A stretch of DNA of 64,000 bases from Methanococcoides sp. AM1 (GCF_900774055.1 NZ_CAAGSW010000001.1:203797-267796); one strand, 5' to 3'; shown: positions 34,564 to 44,706, counted from the stretch's first letter. A program made the numbers and translations. The notes: a model not told the origin generated them from the letters alone.

Positions 34564-35184
34564 TTACTTGTAAGAGTGAGAACAGCCATTGATATATGCC
34601 ACATTAGCCCTGTTCCTTGTCAGGTCCGTGACCTTTGAGATGAGATCGTCCTCAGTGCCTTTTCTCACTTCAACAGATAGCTCCACGATATCGGTGTAGT
34701 TCTCATCCACAATGTTGCCGCATTCTTCGATGAGCTTCTTCACAGTCTGGATATCGGAATAGGTGACCTTCAACTTCAGGGCCACCATCTCATGCACTTC
34801 AATGATGCCGGCTTCTTCGATAGCAGCTACCGCTGCCTCCCTGTAGGCTCTGGAAAGACCTCCGAATCCCAGTTTTATGCCACCGAAATAACGGGTCACC
34901 ACAACTGCCACATTGCTCAGCTCTTTAAGCTCCAGCACCCTGAAGACCGGCTTCCCGGAACTGCCTGCAGGCTCGCCGTCATCGTCATATTTTGCCACAA
35001 GAGTGCTTCCGTTCTTGATCAGGTAAGCAGAAACATTGTGGTTGGCATCAGTATATCGCTCCTTAACGGCAAGCACAAAAGCCTTCGCATCTGCTTCATT
35101 CATTATGGGAGATGCGTGGCCTATAAAGACCGAGTTCCTGAACTCCTTCTGGGAAACACCATCAGACCTGACCGTTCGATACAA
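34564..35184 (-). CDS. YigZ/IMPACT-family protein
   Basis: The TTG at 35184 (YRTVRSDG) is preferred. It matches the usual YigZ start and length (206 residues) and follows an AT-rich TATA-like stretch by about the distance expected for a near-leaderless message. The frame is open to 35277. The N-terminal UPF0029 domain shows FIGHASPIMNEADAKAFV, KYDDDGEPAGSSGKPVF (about 68-84) and VVVTRYFGGIKLGFGGLSRAY (about 97-117). A C-terminal ferredoxin-like DUF1949 domain follows. Homologues affect translational control; the archaeal role is unknown. Confidence 0.88.
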   Translation of the reverse strand: MYRTVRSDGVSQKEFRNSVFIGHASPIMNEADAKAFVLAVKERYTDANHNVSAYLIKNGSTLVAKYDDDGEPAGSSGKPVFRVLELKELSNVAVVVTRYFGGIKLGFGGLSRAYREAAVAAIEEAGIIEVHEMVALKLKVTYSDIQTVKKLIEECGNIVDENYTDIVELSVEVRKGTEDDLISKVTDLTRNRANVAYINGCSHSYK

Positions 35185-35312
35185 AGGATCACCAGCACAA
35201 CGATTGAATATTAATAACGGTAAACATCTATCATTAGACCTGTAGAAGAAATTCGATACAATACCGTGCAAGCTCAAGAGATAGCTGATGATACATAAAA
35301 TAGAGGGATGAG

Positions 35313-36446
35313 ATGTTATACCGCAAATTTGGAAGAACAGGAGAGGACGTTTCAGTACTTGGTTTTGGGTGTATGAGGTTCCCTGTTATCGATGGAAAAG
35401 ACGACCAGATCGATGAAGAGCAAGCAACCAGGATGATAGAATACGCCATCGAACAGGGTGTGAACTATTTTGACACAGCTTATCCATATCACGAAGGAAA
35501 AAGCGAACCATTCGTGGGCAAAGTGCTGAGCAGCGGTTATCGTGAAAAGGTCTACCTTGCAACAAAACTGCCGCTATGGCTGGTGGAAACAAGAGAGGAT
35601 ATGGACCGCTATCTTGACGCTCAGCTTCGCAGGCTTCAGACAGACTACATTGATTTCTACCTCATGCACGGATTTACCAGAGGCCACTGGGAAAAGATGA
35701 AAGAACTGGGCATGTTCGACTTTATTGAAAGTGCAATATCCGCCGGTAAAATAAAGTATATAGGATTCTCCTTCCATGACGATCTTGGGGTATTCAAAGA
35801 GATTGTGGACGGCTATGACTGGGACTTTTGCATGATACAGTACAACTTCATGGATGAGAACTACCAGGCAGGAAAGGAAGGTCTGCACTACGCTGCCGAT
35901 AAAGGTCTTGGTGTTGCTATCATGGAACCACTGCGTGGCGGAAGTCTTGTGCAAATGCCAGATGAAGCACAGCAGATATGGAACAGTGCAGATGTTAAAC
36001 GCACACCTGCAAACTGGTGTCTTCAATATCTCTGGGACCAGCCACAGATAAGCATCGTCCTGAGCGGGATGAGCAATTTCGAACAGCTGGAGCAAAATAT
36101 CGCCTATGCAGAAGAAGGAATTGCAGGATCGCTTTCTGAGAAAGAGCATGAGCTTATCGGGAAAGTTAAGGACGTATATCTTGAAAAGATCGAAGTGAAT
36201 TGTACCGACTGCAAATATTGCCTGCCGTGTCCTTCCGGAGTGAACATCCCGGCTGCGTTTACCTATCTGAACAGTGCTTCCATGTACGGGAATCTTGAAA
36301 AAGCACGTCTGCACTACGATCTGTTCGTACCTGCGGAAGAAAGGGCATCCGGATGTGTTGAATGCGGACTTTGTGAACAGAAATGTCCACAGCACATTTC
36401 GATACAAAAAATGTTGAAACACGTTTCAAAGATTCTTGAGAACTGA
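35313..36446 (+). CDS. Aldo/keto reductase with C-terminal 4Fe-4S domain
   Basis: This 377-residue protein starts LYRKFGRTGEDVSVLGFGCMRFP, the usual AKR entry. The YFDTAYPYHEGKSE motif (about 52-65) carries the catalytic Asp and Tyr. The C-terminus adds two cysteine clusters: NCTDCKYCLPCPSG (about 296-309) and CVECGLCEQKCPQH (about 349-362), as in ferredoxin-type AKRs of anaerobes. It probably reduces a carbonyl or reverses that reaction with electrons from an Fe-S carrier. Substrate unknown. The gene stands alone. Confidence 0.93.
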   Translation: MLYRKFGRTGEDVSVLGFGCMRFPVIDGKDDQIDEEQATRMIEYAIEQGVNYFDTAYPYHEGKSEPFVGKVLSSGYREKVYLATKLPLWLVETREDMDRYLDAQLRRLQTDYIDFYLMHGFTRGHWEKMKELGMFDFIESAISAGKIKYIGFSFHDDLGVFKEIVDGYDWDFCMIQYNFMDENYQAGKEGLHYAADKGLGVAIMEPLRGGSLVQMPDEAQQIWNSADVKRTPANWCLQYLWDQPQISIVLSGMSNFEQLEQNIAYAEEGIAGSLSEKEHELIGKVKDVYLEKIEVNCTDCKYCLPCPSGVNIPAAFTYLNSASMYGNLEKARLHYDLFVPAEERASGCVECGLCEQKCPQHISIQKMLKHVSKILEN

Positions 36447-36535
36447 AGAAGTAACATACACTCAAAAAAATTCATATAGAATTAAGTAATCATAATGATA
36501 ATCATAATTTATTTTTTTTTAGAAGGCAGTCCTAA

Positions 36536-38533
36536 ATGACAAGTCATATAGAGAGCGTCACTATGCATGATGCATTGAATGCGGAAGAAAATAAATGCGA
36601 CTTCCCCATCGAGATCATCAGCGACATATCCTATATCTTAGATTCGGAAGGTGTTATAGATTATATCAGTCCCCAGATAAGCAAATACGGACTGGATCCG
36701 GAAAGGATGTATGGCACTCCTTTTTTGAACTATATCAATTCATCCGACCGTGAGACTCTGGCATCCGGATTCCAGAAAAGGATGACGGAAAACACATCTA
36801 TTGACACATTATTAAGGGTTTTTGACCAGGATGGGAAAGAACACTGGCTTAAGAACCATGCCGAATTCCAGAGAGGAAGAAATGGGAAACCATTCCGGAT
36901 CATCGGCATCATGAAAGATGTTACTGACCACATCGCAATGCAAAAAGAGCTGCAGATATATCGTGATAGATTTGATGATAAACTCAAAGATCAAAATGCT
37001 GATCTGATAAGATCCAATGAAAACCTTAAACAGGAAATTGATGACCTGAAAGAAGGAGAAGAGAGAATTGTCAGCCTGAGCCAGTTCCAGCAAACCGTTA
37101 TTGAGAACGCGGATATATGGCTTGATGTGCTTAACAGGGATGTAGAGGTAGTAATATGGAACAATGCTGCAGAAACGATCAGTGGTTACAAAAGGGACGA
37201 GGTTGTCGGCAGCACGAAGATCTGGGACCAGCTGTACCCGGATAAAGAATATCGCAATGAGGTCTTTTCAACAATTTCCAGGATCATAGAAGAAGGATTG
37301 GAGATATCCAACCTGGAAACTACTATCACAAGAAAAAATGGGGAAAAGCGTGTAGTCTCATGGAACTATAAGAAACTCCTGAACTCAAAAGGAGAGAACA
37401 TCGGAACGATTGGCATCGGTAATGACATCACAATAAGAAAAGAAGCAGAGGAGATGCGAATAAAGAATTTCCATTTCATGCAGGAACTCATTGATGCCAT
37501 ACCTGCACCTATTTGTTACAAAGATAAAGAAGGGATATATCTTGGATGCAACAAGGCATTTGAGAACTTTTCCGGTATCGAAAAAGAACAGATAATTGGA
37601 AAAATTACCTCAGAACTACAGATTGATATCCAGATCGCTGAATCAGATTGTACGGACATGGAACTGATCGAGACCGGAGGATCAAGGACCTATGAAAAAG
37701 AAGTGATCTACGCCAGCGATAAGAAAAAGCACAATGTTATGGTCAATAAATCTGTTTTTACTGACATAAAAGGAGATGTCCTCGGAGTTATCGGCGTAAT
37801 TATTGATATCACGGACCGCGTCAGGTCTGAGATGATCCTGAAAGAGTATGCTGAACAACTTGAGCGTTCCAATGAACTTAAAGATATATTCACGGACATC
37901 ATGCGTCATGATCTGCTCAACCATGCAAATGTGGTCAACGGATTTGCATACATGCTCCTGCAAATTGAAAAGGATGAGAACAAGATAAAGAATCTGGAGA
38001 ACATCGAGGACAGTAACCGTAAACTTATGGAACTCATCGAATCTGCGGCATCTTTTGCAAAGTTTGAAACGATCGATGAGATCAATTTCGAGCCAATAGA
38101 ACTTGCAGGAATGTTAAAAGGTGCTATAAAGCATTTCCAGTACCATGCCAACCAGAAGAACATCGTTATCGATTTTCCGGTACACGGAGAATACAATGCG
38201 TTAGCCAATCCTATGATAGAAGAAGTGTTCGCAAATCTGATATCAAATGCTATCAAGTATGGGCCTGATAACTCAAAAGTTATTGTAGATATCATCAATG
38301 AAGATCGGAATTGGAAAGTCACAGTTACCGATTTTGGAGATGGGATCCCGGATGATGAAAAATCACTGATATTTGACCGTTTCAAACGTGTGGACAAAAA
38401 GGGAGTGAAAGGAACCGGGCTCGGACTTGCCATTGTTAAAAGGATAGTTGACCTGCATGAAGGAGATCTCAGCGTGGAAGACAATATCGTAGCTAATGGG
38501 ACTGTGTTCGGAGTAACTTTCAGAAAAGCATGA
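36536..38533 (+). CDS. Multi-PAS sensor histidine kinase (first of a tandem pair)
   Basis: This 665-residue protein has no signal peptide or membrane helix. PAS domains lie at about 20-135 (YILDSEGVIDYISPQI), 185-305 and 315-435, with a coiled coil at about 140-180. The phosphoacceptor helix is FTDIMRHDLLNH (His458), followed by a HATPase domain with VFANLISNAIKYG (about 562), FGDGIPDDEKS and GTGLGLAIVKRIV. It senses an intracellular, possibly redox or ligand, signal. No response regulator is adjacent. The gene downstream is a longer paralogue. The call of three PAS domains is from motifs, not a profile search. Confidence 0.92.
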   Translation: MTSHIESVTMHDALNAEENKCDFPIEIISDISYILDSEGVIDYISPQISKYGLDPERMYGTPFLNYINSSDRETLASGFQKRMTENTSIDTLLRVFDQDGKEHWLKNHAEFQRGRNGKPFRIIGIMKDVTDHIAMQKELQIYRDRFDDKLKDQNADLIRSNENLKQEIDDLKEGEERIVSLSQFQQTVIENADIWLDVLNRDVEVVIWNNAAETISGYKRDEVVGSTKIWDQLYPDKEYRNEVFSTISRIIEEGLEISNLETTITRKNGEKRVVSWNYKKLLNSKGENIGTIGIGNDITIRKEAEEMRIKNFHFMQELIDAIPAPICYKDKEGIYLGCNKAFENFSGIEKEQIIGKITSELQIDIQIAESDCTDMELIETGGSRTYEKEVIYASDKKKHNVMVNKSVFTDIKGDVLGVIGVIIDITDRVRSEMILKEYAEQLERSNELKDIFTDIMRHDLLNHANVVNGFAYMLLQIEKDENKIKNLENIEDSNRKLMELIESAASFAKFETIDEINFEPIELAGMLKGAIKHFQYHANQKNIVIDFPVHGEYNALANPMIEEVFANLISNAIKYGPDNSKVIVDIINEDRNWKVTVTDFGDGIPDDEKSLIFDRFKRVDKKGVKGTGLGLAIVKRIVDLHEGDLSVEDNIVANGTVFGVTFRKA

Positions 38534-38759
38534 AATATCCTTAATGATCAAATTGATCAAAAATAGATTTACGATAACAGACCCGGCAGTAATTATCATA
38601 CAGTTTTGATTCTCAACTTTATAGGTCACAGATTGTACATTAGCAGAAATTCTCTGCAATTATTATTGGGCCGACACGTATTGCTTTTTCAGACCAGACA
38701 AATATAGTTATATACTTCATCAGAGCATAATAATATTCTGTTTTGTTTTTCATTGCTCA

Positions 38760-38765
38760 GGGGGG
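38760..38765 (+). promoter_or_regulatory. Ribosome binding site indicating an ATC start for the second kinase
   Basis: GGGGGG lies 6 nt before ATC 38772 (then AAG ACA GAT), in frame with the kinase. The stop TAA at 38766-38768 is just upstream, and the first standard start in frame is GTG 38814, which lacks a good site. Confidence 0.45.
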
Positions 38766-38771
38766 TAAGCT

Positions 38772-41522
38772 ATCAAGACAGATACCATAGACTATGTTTC
38801 CATAGAAGATCTGGTGAACAAAGGGAAGGAAAAATATCAATACCTGATCGAGAACACCAATGATATAGTTTACATCACAAATGCAGAAGGTATCATTCTT
38901 TACATCAGTCCCCAGATCAAACGATATGGATTGGATCCTGAAGAGATGGAAAACAGCCCTTTTGCAGATTATATCTATCCAGAAGATTGTGAAAAGTTAA
39001 CCTCAGATTTCCAAAAAGCAATGATGGAAAAAAATGCCCCAACCAGCATCTTCAGATTATCTGACAGTGAGGGGAATGTACACTGGATCGAGAACTACCC
39101 ACACTTCCAGAGCGATAAAGATGGCAACTCCAGGGGATTGATCGGCGTACTTCGAGATGTGACCAGACAAAAGCTTGTAGAAGATGAGCTCAAACAGTAT
39201 CGTGATCATCTCGAAGAGCTCGTAGAAATAAGAACATCTGAACTGAAAAAAGCCAATGAACAGCTCAAAATGGAGATAGTTGAAAGAAAACGTGCTGAAG
39301 AGAATTTAAAAGAAAAAGAACAGCACATAACCACTCTTTTTGATGTTGCTCCGATAGGGATCGGACTTTCATGTGACAGGAAGATACTGTATGCCAATGA
39401 AGAGGCTTACAACATACTTGGATACTCAAAAGAAGATATCCTCGAAAAGGACACGCGCATGTTCTACCCATCTGATGAACATTACAGGCTCGTCGGGGAA
39501 GAAGTGGAGGCTGTTATAAAGGAAAAACGCACGAGAACTACACAAACCCAATTCATGCATAAAGATGGAAGGATCATTGATATTTCCATGAAACTTGCAC
39601 TTCTGGATCCTGAAGATAATCCCAGGAGGATAATATACACATTGCAAGACATTACGGAAATAAAAAATTACGAGAAAGCTATCAAGGAAAAGGAAGCAAA
39701 GATCAGAAGTGTATTCCTTGCAACACCGACAGGAATTGGAGTGGTTTGGGACAGGGTTTTCAGAGATGTTAATGACAATATGTGTGAACTGGTGGGATAT
39801 TCAAGAGAGGAAATTGTGGGAGTTAATACAAGATTTCTTTATCCTGATGATGAAGAATACAACAGGATCGGCAATATATTGAAAGGGTTTGGCAAAGATA
39901 AAGCTCCGATCCAGACACAGGGTAAATGGATACGAAAAGATGGGAAAAAAATTGATGTTGCCTTCACTTTTGCCCTTATAGATCCAAAGGACCCTCCGGC
40001 AGGAATTACTTTTACAGTAGAAGATATCACTGAAAAATTACTGGCTGATGAAAAGATATGCAACCTGACACAGTTCCAGCAGACTGTTATTGAAAATGCA
40101 GATATCTGGCTCAACGTTCTTAACGAAAATGCAGAAGTTGTTATATGGAACAAGGCTGCAGAAAAGATAAGTGGATACTCCAGAAAAGAGATTATTGGTA
40201 CTACTAAGGTATGGGACCTGGTATATCCGGAAAAAGAATATCGGGATGAGATATTTGCAGAGGCCAAAGCCATTTTAGAAGAAGGTAAGCGAGTAGCAGG
40301 GTTTGAGACCACCATCACAAGAAAAGATGGAGAGGAGCGCATAATATCATGGAACTCGAGAAACATTGTTAATGAAAATAGAAAATTCATAGGGTCGATA
40401 GCTATTGGAAATGATGTTACGCAACTCAAAGAGGCTGAAAAGGTCCAGAGAACATATTTCCATTTCCTGCAGGAACTTATAGATGCTATCCCCTTACCTG
40501 TGTTCTACAAGAATAAAGATGGGATATATCTTGGATGCAACAAAGCATTTGAGGATTTTATAGGAATTAAAAAAGAAGAGCTTGTAGGAAAAACTGTTTT
40601 TGAATTGTGTCCTGATGATCTTGCACCAAAATATTATGAAAAGGACAACGAACTTTTTGAAAAGGGTGGAATACAGATCTATGAGTCATGGTGCGAATCA
40701 GTAGATAGTTCAAGACGTAGAGTGATGTTCAACAAATCCTTATTTACGGACCTCAATGGAGAAATTGCCGGGCTTGTCGGAGCAATTATTGATGTGACAG
40801 AGATAAAGGAAACTGAGGAAATGCTCAGGAAATATGCAAAACAACTTGAGAACTCAAATGAATTTAAAGATATTTTCACAGACATCCTCAGCCATGATCT
40901 TCTGAACCATGCAACTATCATAGATGGATATACTAATCTTTTGCTTATCGAAGAAGATGATGAAAATAAGTTACAGAAACTTGACAGAATTGATAACACA
41001 AATCAAAAGCTCATCGAAATTATAGAATGTGTGGCAGCTTTTGCCAAATTGGAATCAACGGATGAGATCGATTTTGAACCTGTGGATATTACAAAGATCC
41101 TGAATGATTGCAGACTTCATTTTGAATACCAGGCAGCCCAGAAAGAAATGAAGATCATACTTGGAACAAAAGGCAGGTATGATGCACTTGTAAACCCGAT
41201 GATAGAAGAAGTTTTTGCAAATCTTATATCAAACGCTGTAAAATACAGTCCTGAAAATGAAAATATCAAAATTGACGTGAAAGACCAGAAGGAATACTGG
41301 AAGGTCACAGTCGCGGATTCAGGAAAAGGAATTGCTGATAAGGACAAAGACCTGATATTCGACCGTTTCAAGCGAGCAGCAGGAAATTACAAAATAAAAG
41401 GAAGTGGGATTGGGCTTGCAATTGTCAAGAGGATAGTTGAACTCCATGGAGGAGAAGTTGGAGTAGAGGACAATCCGGAAGGGGCTGGCAGCGTATTCTG
41501 GGTAACATTAAAAAAAGCGTAA
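38772..41522 (+). CDS. Multi-PAS sensor histidine kinase (second of the pair), apparently starting at ATC
   Basis: From ATC 38772 the product is 916 residues; GTG 38814 would give 902. The N-terminal PAS (about 25-140; IVYITNAEGIILYISPQI) is closely related to the first PAS of the preceding kinase. A coiled coil (about 140-190) and four more PAS units follow (about 195-310, 320-425, 435-550 and 560-690). The phosphoacceptor helix is FTDILSHDLLNH (His708) and the HATPase domain (about 790-916) carries VFANLISNAVKYS, DSGKGIADKDK and GSGIGLAIVKRIV. It appears to be the first kinase with two inserted PAS domains. Soluble, no adjacent response regulator. Confidence 0.92.
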   Translation: MKTDTIDYVSIEDLVNKGKEKYQYLIENTNDIVYITNAEGIILYISPQIKRYGLDPEEMENSPFADYIYPEDCEKLTSDFQKAMMEKNAPTSIFRLSDSEGNVHWIENYPHFQSDKDGNSRGLIGVLRDVTRQKLVEDELKQYRDHLEELVEIRTSELKKANEQLKMEIVERKRAEENLKEKEQHITTLFDVAPIGIGLSCDRKILYANEEAYNILGYSKEDILEKDTRMFYPSDEHYRLVGEEVEAVIKEKRTRTTQTQFMHKDGRIIDISMKLALLDPEDNPRRIIYTLQDITEIKNYEKAIKEKEAKIRSVFLATPTGIGVVWDRVFRDVNDNMCELVGYSREEIVGVNTRFLYPDDEEYNRIGNILKGFGKDKAPIQTQGKWIRKDGKKIDVAFTFALIDPKDPPAGITFTVEDITEKLLADEKICNLTQFQQTVIENADIWLNVLNENAEVVIWNKAAEKISGYSRKEIIGTTKVWDLVYPEKEYRDEIFAEAKAILEEGKRVAGFETTITRKDGEERIISWNSRNIVNENRKFIGSIAIGNDVTQLKEAEKVQRTYFHFLQELIDAIPLPVFYKNKDGIYLGCNKAFEDFIGIKKEELVGKTVFELCPDDLAPKYYEKDNELFEKGGIQIYESWCESVDSSRRRVMFNKSLFTDLNGEIAGLVGAIIDVTEIKETEEMLRKYAKQLENSNEFKDIFTDILSHDLLNHATIIDGYTNLLLIEEDDENKLQKLDRIDNTNQKLIEIIECVAAFAKLESTDEIDFEPVDITKILNDCRLHFEYQAAQKEMKIILGTKGRYDALVNPMIEEVFANLISNAVKYSPENENIKIDVKDQKEYWKVTVADSGKGIADKDKDLIFDRFKRAAGNYKIKGSGIGLAIVKRIVELHGGEVGVEDNPEGAGSVFWVTLKKA

Positions 41523-41570
41523 ATCATAATTAATACGGAGTACTATTTATTGAGAACGGAGGGAATTAAA

Positions 41571-41804
41571 GTGGAAGATTTTACAAAAGAAGAACTTGCA
41601 AAATACAACGGTAAGGATGGAGCAAAGTGCTACATGGCTTATCAGGGAAAAGTCTACGACGTAACTGAAAGTATGCTATGGGATGATGGAGATCACCAGG
41701 GAATGCATGAAGGCGGTATAGACCTTACCGATGAGATGGACGACTCCCCTCATGATGATGACGTCATGGAAGAGATCCCTGTTGTTGGAACATTGATAGA
41801 TTAA
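41571..41804 (+). CDS. Small cytochrome b5-like heme/steroid-binding domain protein
   Basis: GTG 41571 has GGAGGG 6-7 nt upstream, giving 77 residues; a TTG at 41550 is less likely. The whole protein is one cytochrome b5-like fold (FTKEELAKYNGKDGAKCYMAYQGKVYDVTES). The usual HPGG heme-ligand region is GDHQGMHEGGIDLT, which keeps a His-x-Gly-Gly-like element. Such short proteins occur in anaerobic bacteria and archaea, and whether they bind heme is uncertain. It follows the second kinase by 48 bp and is followed by a hairpin terminator. Confidence 0.85.
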   Translation: MEDFTKEELAKYNGKDGAKCYMAYQGKVYDVTESMLWDDGDHQGMHEGGIDLTDEMDDSPHDDDVMEEIPVVGTLID

Positions 41805-41816
41805 AGATCTTTTTTG

Positions 41817-41838
41817 AGGGATGGATGATCCCTTTTAA
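41817..41838 (+). terminator. Hairpin terminator after the b5-like gene
   Basis: AGGGAT (41817-41822) pairs with ATCCCT (41828-41833), followed by a short T-run, 12 bp after the stop. The remaining 150 bp before the cysteate synthase gene is AT-rich, with a TATA-like AAATATATAAG near 41957-41967. Confidence 0.55.
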
Positions 41839-41988
41839 GGACATGACTGAAATGCCCACACGTATTTTTTTACACTTTTTTCAAATATATTGCCTAATCG
41901 TCCATCGTGCATACCATAACAAACCCAAAGCGGTAATTTATGCCTATTTAATGGAAAAATATATAAGCAGATTCTCCGACTTGAACTC

Positions 41989-43242
41989 ATGAACAAGTAT
42001 GTCGTGAAATGTCCTGAGTGTAAAGAAGTGCAGGATCCGTATGCATTACATTGTCCAAATGACGATGCATTGCTGCGCACAGAGTATTCTAAGAAACAGA
42101 TCGAACCGGCAGACATGCCCGGGATCTGGAGATATTACGACTGGCTCCCGGTAAACGGCATAATCGAGGAAGGTTCCGGCAGACCTGTGACATACAGAAG
42201 TGAGGAGTTTGCAAAAGAGCTCGGACTTAGCGACCTGAACATCACTTTCAATGGCTATTGGCCTGAAAAAGAAGCTTTCATTAGAACATGCAGCTTCAAG
42301 GACCTCGAGTCCTTCCCCACAATGCAGCGCTTAATTGAGAATAATGAAGAACGTATAATGGTAGTCGCATCTGCCGGCAATACCGCCAGGGCATTTGCAC
42401 ATGTGGCATCCATAACAGGGCAGAAATTACTGCTGATAGTACCAAAGAACAGCACACATCGACTCTGGACAACGGATGAGAACTCGTCCTCCATCTGTAC
42501 GGTGACCGTGGATGGGGACTATTACCAGGCTATTGCAATGGCAGAAAAGATAGCAGCAAGAGATGATTTTGTAAGCGAAGGTGGTGCTCGAAACGTTGCC
42601 AGAAGGGATGGGATGGGGACCGTGATGCTGGATGCAGTACTTACTACCAAAAGCCTACCACACCACTATTTCCAAGCAGTTGGAAGCGGAACAGGCGGGA
42701 TCTCAGCCTGGGAAGCATCGATCAGGCTCCTTGAAGACGGTCGTTTTGGCAACAACATGCCAAGGCTTCATCTTGCGCAGAACCTGCCATGTGCACCACT
42801 CTACTCATTATGGACAGGCATTGAACTTACAGGCCGCTGTCCTGAAGAAATGCATGATGATGTACTCTACAACAGGAAGCCGCCATATTCAGCGATCGGC
42901 GGTGTGAAAGATGCACTGGATGATACGAACGGAATGATCTACGGGATAAGTAACAAGGAAGCTGAATCTGCGCAGAACCTCTTCGAGGAAAGTGAAGGTA
43001 TCGACATACTGCCGGCACCCGGTGTTGCCTGTGCTGCACTGATCAAGGCTGTGGATTCTGGCGAGATCAAAACTGATGATCAGATCGTACTGAACATAAC
43101 CGGAGGGGGACAAAAACGACTGGAAGAAGAATTCCCGACACAACAACTGGAGATCGGTCTTACTGTATCCCCCACAGACCCGGATGCGGAGAGAAAGATA
43201 CTGGAAAAGGTATCCGAACTTTTCGGGAAAGGAGGTTACTGA
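41989..43242 (+). CDS. Cysteate synthase (coenzyme M biosynthesis)
   Basis: This 417-residue threonine-synthase homologue opens with a zinc-ribbon-like VKCPECKEV and continues with WRYYDWLPVNG. The PLP site is expected in the SFKDLESFPT segment (about 102-111; SFKD lysine), and SAGNTARAFAHV plus VGSGTGGISAW (about 232-242) bind the cofactor phosphate. In Methanosarcinales and Methanomicrobiales this enzyme replaces the phosphate of O-phosphoserine with sulfite to give cysteate. It is the first gene of a six-gene plus-strand cluster that ends in comD-comE. Confidence 0.92.
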   Translation: MNKYVVKCPECKEVQDPYALHCPNDDALLRTEYSKKQIEPADMPGIWRYYDWLPVNGIIEEGSGRPVTYRSEEFAKELGLSDLNITFNGYWPEKEAFIRTCSFKDLESFPTMQRLIENNEERIMVVASAGNTARAFAHVASITGQKLLLIVPKNSTHRLWTTDENSSSICTVTVDGDYYQAIAMAEKIAARDDFVSEGGARNVARRDGMGTVMLDAVLTTKSLPHHYFQAVGSGTGGISAWEASIRLLEDGRFGNNMPRLHLAQNLPCAPLYSLWTGIELTGRCPEEMHDDVLYNRKPPYSAIGGVKDALDDTNGMIYGISNKEAESAQNLFEESEGIDILPAPGVACAALIKAVDSGEIKTDDQIVLNITGGGQKRLEEEFPTQQLEIGLTVSPTDPDAERKILEKVSELFGKGGY

Positions 43243-43243
43243 T

Positions 43244-44008
43244 ATGAGCAATTCTATCAAGCTGACGATCATCGGAGGCGTTAACAAGGATGGTACAAAG
43301 GAACTGGTGGAAAGAGTTGAACTAAATCCGGGAGATATCCTCGGAATAGTCGGCCCCACGGGTTCCGGAAAAAGTACACTCATCGATGATATCGAACAAC
43401 TTGCACAGGGTGATACGCCAACCAGACGCAGGATACTTATCAATGATGAAGAACCGGACACAAAAATGAGGGTTGATCCTCGCCTGAAACTTATAGCACA
43501 GCTTTCACAGAACATGCATTTCCTTGCTGACATGAGCGTTTCTGAATTCCTGCAGATGCATGCCAGAAGCCGTGGAAAAGACCCTGAGCTTATGCACAAG
43601 GTCATCGAGCTGGCAAACATACTTACAGGAGAACCCATCCACGAAGAGGACCAGCTTACCGTCCTGAGTGGTGGACAGTCACGTTCCCTCATGACCGCTG
43701 ACATAGCAGTGATCAGTGATTCACCCATCGTGCTTATCGATGAGATCGAGAACGCAGGGATTAAAAAACAGGAAGCATTGGACCTTCTTGCAGGTGAAGG
43801 GAAGATAGTAGTGGTAGTCACACACGACCCTGTACTGGCACTTATGGCATCCCGCAGGATAGTCATAAAGAACGGAGGGATGACCGATATAATCACAACG
43901 AGCGCTGAAGAGAAGAATGTCGGAGATCGTGTCTCAGAAGTTGATAACTGGTTGATGGACCTTCGCGAGATCATTAGGCGAGGGGAGATCGTGGAAGGTG
44001 TCGTATGA
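43244..44008 (+). CDS. ABC-type ATPase of unknown role in the coenzyme M cluster
   Basis: ATG 43244 (SNSIKLTI) with AAAGGAGG upstream gives 254 residues. Walker A is GPTGSGKST (about 38-46). The signature LSGGQSRSL (about 142-150) and Walker [11 protein letters not shown] (about 163-172) are intact, and the VTHDP switch histidine is present. No transmembrane partner is adjacent, so it is probably a soluble ABC protein like AtwA or SufC and not a transporter. It overlaps the next gene (GTPase) by 4 bp. The position between cysteate synthase and comDE suggests a part in coenzyme M synthesis or cofactor loading; that is inference. Confidence 0.85.
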   Translation: MSNSIKLTIIGGVNKDGTKELVERVELNPGDILGIVGPTGSGKSTLIDDIEQLAQGDTPTRRRILINDEEPDTKMRVDPRLKLIAQLSQNMHFLADMSVSEFLQMHARSRGKDPELMHKVIELANILTGEPIHEEDQLTVLSGGQSRSLMTADIAVISDSPIVLIDEIENAGIKKQEALDLLAGEGKIVVVVTHDPVLALMASRRIVIKNGGMTDIITTSAEEKNVGDRVSEVDNWLMDLREIIRRGEIVEGVV

Positions 44009-44703
44009 AATTAGTAGTTGTTGCAGGAACCCCGGGATCCGGAAAAACGTCTGTATTATTGCATACCATACAGGCCCTGAAAAGGCGTGGCAACAAGCCT
44101 GCAGTCGTCAAGGTCGACTGCCTCTGGACAGATGATGACAAGAGATTTGGAAGGCTTGACGTGCCAATTCGAGTAGGTCTTGCAAGGGATATGTGCCCTG
44201 ATCATTTTACAATCTATAATACAGAGCCCATGCTGCAATGGGCAGAAGAGGAAGGTGCAAACGTCCTGCTCAATGAGACCGCAGGACTATGCTTAAGGTG
44301 TGCACCATATCCGGATTCATGTCTGGCGGTCTGTGTCATCGATGTGACCACCGGTCCGAACACACCACTGAAAGTCGGACCACTGCTAACAACAGCCGAT
44401 ATCGTGGTCATGACAAAGGGCGACATCGTCTCACAGGCAGAACGTGAGGTATTCAGGGAAAGGGTACTGGAAGTCAACCCTGAATGTATGGTTGTAGAAG
44501 CTAACGGGCTTAGTGGAAAAGGCGCCATCGAACTTGCAGAGCTAATAGAAGATTCTGTTGAAGCAGGAAAAGATATGGAACTCAGGTATAACCCCCCACT
44601 TGCGATCTGTACCCTTTGCAGCGGTGAAAAACGTGTTGAGCGCAAGTACCACATGGGAGTTCTCCGACACCTTGATGGATTCATGGAATATAAGGGAGAG
44701 TGA
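44005..44703 (+). CDS. CobW/UreG/HypB-like GTPase in the coenzyme M cluster
   Basis: This 232-residue protein opens with a P-loop GTPGSGKTS (about 8-16). A switch-like [17 protein letters not shown] (about 90-106) has three cysteines that could bind metal or an Fe-S cluster. MTKGDI (about 135-140) sits at the NKxD position, and a C-terminal CTLCSG adds another cysteine pair. This is the SIMIBI G3E-like class that delivers nickel, cobalt or Fe-S. It overlaps the ABC ATPase by 4 bp and the Fe-S protein starts 3 bp later, so the three are one functional module. Confidence 0.82.
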   Translation: MKLVVVAGTPGSGKTSVLLHTIQALKRRGNKPAVVKVDCLWTDDDKRFGRLDVPIRVGLARDMCPDHFTIYNTEPMLQWAEEEGANVLLNETAGLCLRCAPYPDSCLAVCVIDVTTGPNTPLKVGPLLTTADIVVMTKGDIVSQAEREVFRERVLEVNPECMVVEANGLSGKGAIELAELIEDSVEAGKDMELRYNPPLAICTLCSGEKRVERKYHMGVLRHLDGFMEYKGE

Positions 44704-44706
44704 ACA

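Noticed and set aside
42889-43974. Long minus-strand open frame opposite cysteate synthase and the ABC ATPase
   Set aside because: It spans two well-supported plus-strand genes and encodes no recognisable protein.
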